From Stenotrophomonas maltophilia (GTDB lineage: Bacteria > Pseudomonadota > Gammaproteobacteria > Xanthomonadales > Xanthomonadaceae): a stretch of DNA of 11,739 bases. Below the pieces are notes generated by a model, which saw nothing but the letters and a program-made list of their open reading frames with translations, was not told the DNA's origin and did no database searches. Positions 6,519 to 11,739 of the stretch are shown piece after piece (within the stretch, counting starts at the first letter, position 1; each line of letters begins with the position of its first letter). The stretch spans positions 1 to 11,739 of the forward strand of contig DJBL01000178.1 in the NCBI GenBank assembly GCA_002435595.1, in the 5' to 3' direction. A program made the position numbers and the translations under genes.

Positions 6519-8585
6519 CTACAACGGGGTGAAGCGGATCGCCTGGCCGCCGCCGGGGGCCAGGGTCAGCACCAGCGCATCGGCGCTGGTGACCTCGCGG
6601 GTTTCGCGCACGAACGCAAACGGGTTGCCGCGGAAGTCCGCACCGTCGCCATCACGGTAGATCTCGGCTCGGTAGCGCACGCCGGGCGCCAGGAAGCCCA
6701 GCGATACCGGGAGCACGCGGCCGTGTTCGTCGGTGATGCTGCCCAGGAACCAGTCGCGGCTGTGGCGGTCCTTGCGCACGATCGTCACGTAGTCGCCCAC
6801 CTCCCCGTCGAGCACGCGCGAGTCGTCCCAGTCCACGGCCACGTCCTCGATGAAGCGGAACGCCTGGCGGTGCTGCAGGTAATGCTCGGGCAGGTCGGCG
6901 GCCATCTGGATCGGACTGTAGATCGCCACGTACAGCGCCAGCTGCCGCGCCAGCGTGCTGGGAATGGCCTGGCCGCCGCGCCCCTTCAGGCTGAGGATGC
7001 CGGGGGTGTAGTCCATCGGCCCGGCCAGCATGCGGGTGAACACCAGGTTGACCTCGTGCTCGGGCGGGTTGGGCGGCTGGCCCCAGGCGTTGTACTCCAT
7101 GCCGCGGGCGCCTTCGCGCGAAATCCAGTTGGGGTAGGTGCGGCGCAGCCCGGTGTCCTTGATCGGCTCGTGCGGGTTCACCGCGATGTGCCGCCGGGCG
7201 GCCTCCTGCACCACCTTGAGGTGGTGGCGGGCCATGAACTGGCCGTCGTGCCACTCGCGCCACAGCGGGCCGCCGGCCGGATTGCGCCGGTCCACCTGGC
7301 CGTCATCGCAGACGTAGCCGCTCTTGAACTGATCCACGCCCAGCCGCGCATACAGGTCCAGCGCGGCGCCGAGCTGGTCTTCGTAGTGTTCGATCGCGCA
7401 GCCGGTTTCATGGTGGCCGATCAGGTGCACGCCTTTGCCGGCGGCGTAGGCCGACAGCGCGGCGATGTCGAAATCGGCGGTGGGACGGGTGAAGTCGAAG
7501 TCGTAGCCGTTGCCCACCCAGTTGCCGTCCCAGCCGGGGTTCCAGCCTTCCACCAGCACCCCGCGGAACCCGTGCGCGGCGGCAAAGTCGATCACCTTGC
7601 GGGTCTTGGCCGTGGTGGCCGCGTGCCGGGGCCCGGTGGCCCAGCTCTCCTGGTCCAGATGCATCGACCACCACACGCCCAGGTATTTGGACGGCTTGAC
7701 CCAGCTCACATCGCCCAGTGCGTTGGGCGCGTTGAGGTTGAGGATCAGGTCCGACTCGACCAGTCCACCGGCACGATCACTGATCTGCAGGGTGCGCCAG
7801 GGCGTGTCGAAGGGCAGGCGGCGACGCACCTTCCAGCCTTCGGCCGAGGGCGACAGCTGCGCGCGCAGGCGCTGGCCGTCGGTGCGGCGCAGCCACATGC
7901 CGGCATAGTCCACCAGCGCCGCCTCGTGGATGGCCACGTGCAGGCCATCGCGACTGCGCAGGGTGAGGGGCGTATGCGCCAGCGGCACCTGCTCCAGCGG
8001 GGTGCGCTGGTACAGGTATTCGTAGTGGATCGGCTCGCCGGCGGGGATCCACCACGCGGTGGAGGCGGGCGCGATCGCGAACTCGGTCAGCTCGTCATCG
8101 ATGATCGCCTCGTCCAGGCCGGCCTGTTCGGGGAAGTGGTAGCGGAAGCCGACGCCGTCATCGAAGGCCCGGAACACCACCTCGAAGCGGCGCTTCGCAC
8201 CACTGCGTTCTCCGAGCTGCACGCTCACCTCGTTGTAGTGGTTGCGCACGTAGCGGCGCTCGCCCCACGGCTGTTCCCAGGTCTCATCGAAGGTGCGCGT
8301 GTTTTGGCCGAGCACGGCCAGGTCACGGTCCAGCCGCCCGTCGCGCAGCTGGAACCCAAGCCTGGATGCGTCCACGACGGTCTGGCCGAAGCGTTCGACC
8401 CGGTAGCTGGGGGTGCCGCCATCCAGTTGCAGGGACACCCGCAGCACCTTGCCAGGCGATGTCACGCTGGCCACGGTGACCGGTTCGGCGCTGGCGACGA
8501 AGGCCAGCAGGGACAGCCCAAGGGCCAGCCAGGGCAGGCGGCCACGCGTATGCGATGCACGCCGGCGATGCGTATCTGTCGGCAT
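6519..8585 (-). CDS. Periplasmic GH97 alpha-glucosidase (SusB-like, inverting subtype)
   Basis: Glycoside hydrolase of 688 aa, the usual GH97 length, releasing glucose from the non-reducing end of malto-oligosaccharides. A Sec signal peptide with a long basic n-region (RRR, RGR) and a core ending FVASA-EP is cut near residue 33; no lipobox Cys is present, so it should be soluble in the periplasm. The N-terminal beta-sandwich (about 40-290) includes HEAAL with E221, a probable calcium ligand. The barrel (about 300-570) carries VEGWN (E346), HHET (E393), NPHE (E473), REGARG (E491) and GMEYN (E497). Aligned with what I recall of Bacteroides SusB, E393, E473, E491 and E497 match E439, E508, E526 and E532, the acid, base and calcium set of inverting members. 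Where retaining GH97 enzymes have an Asp nucleophile (DFMD), this protein has FKSGYV. The start follows the signal peptide and GGGAGGGG. The gene is divergent from the six-hairpin gene and upstream of the receptor. Confidence 0.93.
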   Translation of the reverse strand: MPTDTHRRRASHTRGRLPWLALGLSLLAFVASAEPVTVASVTSPGKVLRVSLQLDGGTPSYRVERFGQTVVDASRLGFQLRDGRLDRDLAVLGQNTRTFDETWEQPWGERRYVRNHYNEVSVQLGERSGAKRRFEVVFRAFDDGVGFRYHFPEQAGLDEAIIDDELTEFAIAPASTAWWIPAGEPIHYEYLYQRTPLEQVPLAHTPLTLRSRDGLHVAIHEAALVDYAGMWLRRTDGQRLRAQLSPSAEGWKVRRRLPFDTPWRTLQISDRAGGLVESDLILNLNAPNALGDVSWVKPSKYLGVWWSMHLDQESWATGPRHAATTAKTRKVIDFAAAHGFRGVLVEGWNPGWDGNWVGNGYDFDFTRPTADFDIAALSAYAAGKGVHLIGHHETGCAIEHYEDQLGAALDLYARLGVDQFKSGYVCDDGQVDRRNPAGGPLWREWHDGQFMARHHLKVVQEAARRHIAVNPHEPIKDTGLRRTYPNWISREGARGMEYNAWGQPPNPPEHEVNLVFTRMLAGPMDYTPGILSLKGRGGQAIPSTLARQLALYVAIYSPIQMAADLPEHYLQHRQAFRFIEDVAVDWDDSRVLDGEVGDYVTIVRKDRHSRDWFLGSITDEHGRVLPVSLGFLAPGVRYRAEIYRDGDGADFRGNPFAFVRETREVTSADALVLTLAPGGGQAIRFTPL

Positions 8586-8587
8586 TT

Positions 8588-8595
8588 CCCCTCCC
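8588..8595 (-). promoter_or_regulatory. Ribosome binding site fixing the GH97 start
   Basis: GGGAGGGG on the minus strand, two bases before ATG 8585 (core GGAGG 4 nt away). It rules out the longer open frame that runs upstream to 9110 across the divergent promoter region. Confidence 0.8.
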
Positions 8596-8618
8596 AAGGC
8601 GGCCGGAACATGGCTCGG

Positions 8619-8624
8619 ACTATA
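8619..8624 (-). promoter_or_regulatory. Probable -10 for the GH97 gene
   Basis: TATAGT on the minus strand, 5 of 6 matches to the sigma-70 -10, 34 bp from operator 3 and 33 bp before the GH97 ATG. No clear -35 is visible at 17 bp spacing. Confidence 0.45.
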
Positions 8625-8658
8625 GCCACGCAGATCGTGCGGTCCCGCCGCAGTGGCA

Positions 8659-8672
8659 TGAATACGTATGCA
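8659..8672 (+). promoter_or_regulatory. Operator 3, between GH97 and the six-hairpin glycosidase gene
   Basis: TGAATACGTATGCA, the third identical copy, in the 244-bp divergent intergenic region. Its orientation matches operators 1 and 2 if it serves the plus-strand six-hairpin/MFS unit (TGCA half towards that gene). It lies 73 bp from the GH97 start and 157 bp from the six-hairpin start, and one site could serve both promoters. The binding protein is inferred to be LacI-family. Confidence 0.82.
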
Positions 8673-8699
8673 AAGGGGCGCGCATCCGGGCCTGCCGTC

Positions 8700-8705
8700 T
8701 ACCAT
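8700..8705 (+). promoter_or_regulatory. Possible -10 for the six-hairpin/MFS operon
   Basis: TACCAT, 27 bp after operator 3, mirrors the receptor promoter (same CTACCAT at 28 bp). If used, transcription would begin near 8712 and leave a leader of about 118 nt ahead of the ATG at 8830. Confidence 0.35.
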
Positions 8706-8806
8706 GGGGCCAGGCACCCTGGGAGGGGGCCGCGAGCGCAACCGTCGCTCATCGCTGCGACGGCCTGCGTAACCACAACGCGTGCAAAGAGGGAGGGAGG
8801 CGCCGG

Positions 8807-8836
8807 GTGCAAGCCGGGTTGCCGCTTCGATGCTGA
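8807..8836 (+). CDS. Candidate leader mini-ORF, 9 codons, overlapping the next start
   Basis: GTG at 8807 follows a strong GGGAGGGAGG Shine-Dalgarno (8791-8800) by 6 nt and opens a nine-codon frame that ends with TGA at 8834-8836. That stop lies two bases after the ATG of the six-hairpin gene at 8830-8832. The main ATG has no Shine-Dalgarno of its own at a normal distance (the purine run ends 29 nt away), so translation of the mini-ORF with re-initiation would explain how it is reached. The encoded peptide has no recognisable function and its sequence may not matter. The alternative is that the purine run is chance, or that translation of the larger gene starts by another route. Confidence 0.35.
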   Translation: MQAGLPLRC

Positions 8837-11046
8837 AGATGATCTGCCTGACCGCTGCCCTTGGGCTGGCGCTGGGTTCGACCGCAACCGCGGCGGACCT
8901 CACTTTCGATGGCCGCACCGCGCGTGCCACGTCCGCTGCCGATGGCGGCTTCCAGCTGCATGCCGCCGGCGGCGATGTAGCCATTGCCGCCCAGCCGATG
9001 CGCAGCCGCACCGACAGCGTGCTGTTCGATGCGTTGTTCGCGCTGGCCCAGCAGGAGATGGATGCCGACCGCGTCGATGCGATCCGCGACCCGGCGTTCA
9101 ACCAGGGCAACCCGGTGCCGTGCGAGTGCTTCCAGACCGGCGAGCGCTGGCCCTATGTCTGGACCCGCGATGTGAGCTTTGCCGCCGACCTGGCGCTGGC
9201 GCGGCTGGATCCGGTGCGCACCCGGCAATCGCTGCAGTTCAAGCTGTCGGCCGCACGCGATGGCAGCACGCCGGGGCTGTTCGTGGCCCAGGACACCGGC
9301 TCGGGCGGCAGTTGGCCGATCAGCAGCGACCGCGTGGTGTGGTTCCTCGCCGCGCGCGGGCTGCTCGACGACCCCGCCTTTGCCGAGCAGGTCTGGCAGG
9401 CGCTGCAGGCCACCCTCGCGCAGGACCGCGCCGCGGTGTTCGACGCGCGCATCGGGTTGTACCGGGGCGAGACCTCGTTCCTGGATTGGCGCGAGCAGAC
9501 TTACCCGGCGTGGACGCGGCAGGACGTGCGCTTCATCGGCGAGTCGTTCGCGCTGTCCACCAACGTGCTGCACTACCAGGCGCTGCGGCTGGCCGAGCGC
9601 CTGGCGCGCGAGCGCAACGACGCCCGGGCCGGCGAGTACGCCGACTGGGCCGACACGCTGGCCGCGCGGATCGATGCGCGGTTCTGGCGCGAGGACGCCG
9701 GCATGTACATGAGCTACATCGGCGAAGCCACGCACCCGGTGCCCTATGCCAAGTACGACCTGCTGGCGCTTTCGCTGGGCGTGCTGGCCGACGTGTTCCC
9801 GGCCGACCGTGCCGGCCGCGCCCTGGCCGCCTACCCGGCGGTGGAGGGCGGCAGCCCGGTGGTGTGGCCGCAGGAAGCGCAGCAGCCGATCTACCACAAC
9901 CGCGCGGTCTGGCCGTTCGTCAGTGCGTATTCGCTGCGCGCCGCGCGCCGGCTGGATGATGCCGCCCGTATCCAGCTGGAAATCGACTCACTGATGCGCG
10001 GCAGCGCGCTGGCCGGTTCCAACATGGAAAACTACGAGATGCGCCGCCTGGCCGTGCATGTCGATGAGGGCGCGTTGAGCGGCCCGGTGGTCAACTCGCC
10101 GCGCCAGCTGTGGTCGGTGGCCGGCTACCTGTCGATGGTGCTGGAAGGCGTGTTCGGCGTGGAAGCCGACGGCAGCGTCGCGCCAAAATTGCCGGTCGCG
10201 CTGGTGACGCCGTTGTTCGGCACCCGCGCCAGCATCGAACTGGACGATGGCAGGACCCGTTACATCCTCAAGCGTCCGCGCACGCGCGGTGGCACGTTGC
10301 TGGTGGCCGGTCGGACCACGCGCAAGGGCAACACCGTGACCGTGCAGCTGGTGGCGCAACCGGCAGCGGGTGCATCGCGGCCGGCCAGTGTCCACCCCCG
10401 CTCGGCAATGCCTGCCGCCGCCGCTGCGTTCGCCCCCGCCACGCCGGTCGCGCCCACGCCGGTCAAGCGTGGCAAGGGCTGGTCCATCCCCATCCCCGCC
10501 CAGCACGTGCTGTGGCTGGACGGCCGCCAGGTCAGCACTGCCTCACCGCTCCTCCTCGGCGACGACGGCCAGCAGCACTGCCTCAGCATGACCCGTCGCG
10601 AGGGCGCGCTGGAATCGCTGCACAGCCCGATGACCTGCGTGGGCCCGCAGCAGCGCCTGGCCGGCGCCACCCACTGGGCCTGGAGCGCCAGCGCGCCGAC
10701 CCGGGTGCGCGTGCGCCTGCGCTATGACAACCCCAATGGCCCGATCAACACCGGGGTGACCGCCGCGGTGAAGCAGCTGGTGGCGCAGTGCCCCGGCCAG
10801 CCGGCGCAGCGCGCCACCGTGGTGATGCCGCACAGCGTGGGCCGGCAGGACTCCACCGCCGCCGAGTTCGATCTGCCCAAGGGGCGCTGCCGTTTCAGCC
10901 TGGAACAGGGGTTCAACATGAGCGCGCTGGCGCACTTTGCCACCTATAACGGCGGCAAGGGCGGGCGCGACGGCGTGCTCAACCAGGCCCGGGTGGACGC
11001 CCTGCTGCTGGCGCCGATCGCCGCCAGCGCGGAGCCGGCCCGATGA
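8830..11046 (+). CDS. Exported six-hairpin (alpha/alpha-barrel) glycosidase-like protein with extra C-terminal domain
   Basis: Predicted 738-aa secreted or periplasmic protein. The signal peptide is MLKMICLTAALGLALGSTATAA, cut about residue 22. The region 55-440 looks like a six-hairpin glycosidase of the glycogen-debranching/MGH1/GH15 superfamily: WPYVWTRDVSFAADLAL (107-123), SWPISSDRVVWFLAARGLL (161-179), ETSFLDWREQTYPAW (214-228), WPQEAQQPIYHNRAVWPF (346-363) and NSPRQLWSVAGYLSM (422-436). Candidate acidic residues are D114, D219, E222 and E349; their roles are guessed. A short beta segment follows to about 510, then a Pro/Ala linker (511-548), then a domain at about 549-730 that I cannot name. 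The mature protein has six Cys (98, 100, 584, 603, 654, 687), an even number that suits disulfides outside the cytoplasm. The ATG at 8830 was chosen for the signal peptide; ATG 8839 is possible. ATGA overlap with the MFS gene and operator 3 suggest alpha-glucan trimming, but the substrate is unproven. Confidence 0.8.
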   Translation: MLKMICLTAALGLALGSTATAADLTFDGRTARATSAADGGFQLHAAGGDVAIAAQPMRSRTDSVLFDALFALAQQEMDADRVDAIRDPAFNQGNPVPCECFQTGERWPYVWTRDVSFAADLALARLDPVRTRQSLQFKLSAARDGSTPGLFVAQDTGSGGSWPISSDRVVWFLAARGLLDDPAFAEQVWQALQATLAQDRAAVFDARIGLYRGETSFLDWREQTYPAWTRQDVRFIGESFALSTNVLHYQALRLAERLARERNDARAGEYADWADTLAARIDARFWREDAGMYMSYIGEATHPVPYAKYDLLALSLGVLADVFPADRAGRALAAYPAVEGGSPVVWPQEAQQPIYHNRAVWPFVSAYSLRAARRLDDAARIQLEIDSLMRGSALAGSNMENYEMRRLAVHVDEGALSGPVVNSPRQLWSVAGYLSMVLEGVFGVEADGSVAPKLPVALVTPLFGTRASIELDDGRTRYILKRPRTRGGTLLVAGRTTRKGNTVTVQLVAQPAAGASRPASVHPRSAMPAAAAAFAPATPVAPTPVKRGKGWSIPIPAQHVLWLDGRQVSTASPLLLGDDGQQHCLSMTRREGALESLHSPMTCVGPQQRLAGATHWAWSASAPTRVRVRLRYDNPNGPINTGVTAAVKQLVAQCPGQPAQRATVVMPHSVGRQDSTAAEFDLPKGRCRFSLEQGFNMSALAHFATYNGGKGGRDGVLNQARVDALLLAPIAASAEPAR

Positions 11047-11739
11047 CCCGTCCCGCCAAGCCCACGCTGTCGTTCTGGCAGATCTGGAACATGTGCTTTG
11101 GTTTCCTCGGCATCCAGTTCGGCTTCGCGCTGCAGAACGCCAATGCCAGCCGCATCTTCGAGACCCTCGGCGCGCCGATGGACGCGGTACCGGGGCTGTG
11201 GATCGCCGCGCCGTTGACCGGGCTGCTGGTGCAGCCGGTGATTGGCTACTGGTCCGACCGCACCTGGACGCGCTGGGGCCGGCGCCGTCCGTATTTCATG
11301 GTTGGCGCGGTGCTCACCACGCTGGCGCTGCTGGTGATGCCCAACTCGCCCACGCTGTGGATCGCCGCCGGCACGCTGTGGGTGCTGGATGCCTCGATCA
11401 ACGTGTCGATGGAGCCCTTCCGCGCCTTCGTGGGCGACCAGTTGGCGCCCCGCCAGCGCCCCACCGGCTATGCGATGCAGAGCTTCTTCATCGGCGTCGG
11501 CGCGATCGTGGCCAGCTTCCTGCCGTTCATCCTGGCCCACTTCGGCGTGGCCAACACCGCCGCGGCAGGGCAGGTGCCGGACACCGTGCGCTACGCCTTC
11601 TACTTCGGTGCGGTGGTGCTGCTGGGCGCGATCTGCTGGACGGTGTTCAGCACCCGCGAGTATTCGCCGGCCGAGCTGGCCGGCTTCGCCGATGCCGAGC
11701 CGCCGGCCGCGCACCGGGCCACCGCCGTGGCCGAGATCG
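11043..11739 (+). CDS. MFS sugar transporter (maltose/glucoside permease, SLC45/GPH-like), 3' end missing
   Basis: The first 232 codons of an inner-membrane permease run off the window. The start ATG shares ATGA with the stop of the preceding gene, and GGAG at 11031-11034 lies 8 nt upstream, so translation is probably coupled. Visible features are FWQIWNMCFGFLGIQFGFALQNA (11-33, first helix), the loop motif GYWSDRTWTRWGRRRPY (68-84) that marks major facilitator proteins between helices 2 and 3, then MEPFRAFVGD (123-132) and YAMQSFFIGVGAIVASFLPF (143-162), followed by further hydrophobic helices. This pattern fits the proton-coupled maltose/sucrose permeases that accompany TonB receptors and alpha-glucosidases in Xanthomonas and Caulobacter. 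It would carry products of the two periplasmic hydrolases to the GH13 enzyme. The substrate is inferred from context. No frameshift is seen in the part present. Confidence 0.92.
   Translation, partial: MTRPAKPTLSFWQIWNMCFGFLGIQFGFALQNANASRIFETLGAPMDAVPGLWIAAPLTGLLVQPVIGYWSDRTWTRWGRRRPYFMVGAVLTTLALLVMPNSPTLWIAAGTLWVLDASINVSMEPFRAFVGDQLAPRQRPTGYAMQSFFIGVGAIVASFLPFILAHFGVANTAAAGQVPDTVRYAFYFGAVVLLGAICWTVFSTREYSPAELAGFADAEPPAAHRATAVAEI

Noticed and set aside
8773..8786. Possible fourth operator (ACGCGTGCA half-site) before the six-hairpin gene
   Set aside because: Only one half resembles the 14-mer (7 of 9 bases) and the other half does not match; too weak to call.
8749..9897. Minus-strand frame of 382 codons opposite the six-hairpin gene
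   Set aside because: Its product is His/Gly/Arg-rich shadow sequence, while the plus strand has a signal peptide and conserved aromatic motifs.
6360..9959. Open frame of 1199 codons on the plus strand opposite GH97 and running into the six-hairpin gene
   Set aside because: It crosses the divergent promoter region and two real genes on opposite strands, has no start signal and gives an Arg/Ala/His-rich, domain-free product.

Overview
The window looks like chromosomal DNA of a Xanthomonadales bacterium (Lysobacteraceae), most likely Stenotrophomonas or a close relative. The evidence is the high G+C content, a TonB-dependent receptor of the Xanthomonas/Caulobacter type, an alpha-glucosidase very close to the XgtA/AglA enzymes of Xanthomonas, and GTAG/CTAC-ended REP palindromes of the kind described in Stenotrophomonas maltophilia. 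The genus call is inference.

Layout: 1-329 is a tandem array of extragenic REP dimers (about 152-153 bp period). It lies just beyond the 3' end of ispB (polyprenyl diphosphate synthase, minus strand, 367-1365), the only housekeeping gene here. The rest is an alpha-glucan (maltose/maltodextrin) utilisation locus. It holds a cytoplasmic GH13 alpha-glucosidase (plus, 1582-3195), two intrinsic terminators, a TonB-dependent outer-membrane receptor (minus, 3434-6190), a periplasmic GH97 alpha-glucosidase (minus, 6519-8585), a divergent exported six-hairpin glycosidase-like protein with an extra cysteine-containing C-terminal domain (plus, 8830-11046), and an MFS sugar transporter whose ATG overlaps the previous stop codon (plus, 11043 to beyond the window end).

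Proposed pathway: the receptor imports malto-oligosaccharides across the outer membrane. The GH97 enzyme and the six-hairpin protein trim them in the periplasm. The MFS permease carries the small products inward, and the GH13 enzyme hydrolyses or transglucosylates them in the cytoplasm. No extracellular amylase and no regulator gene are in the window.

Regulation is the most striking unannotated signal. The same 14-bp near-palindrome, TGAATACGTATGCA, with the central CG typical of LacI-family operators, occurs exactly three times, each time in a gene-start intergenic region. It has the same orientation relative to the alpha-glucosidase, the receptor and the six-hairpin/MFS unit. Other points worth a look are a strong G-quadruplex motif beside the first operator, a nine-codon mini-ORF with a strong Shine-Dalgarno whose stop overlaps the start region of the six-hairpin gene, and that gene's C-terminal domain, which I do not recognise.
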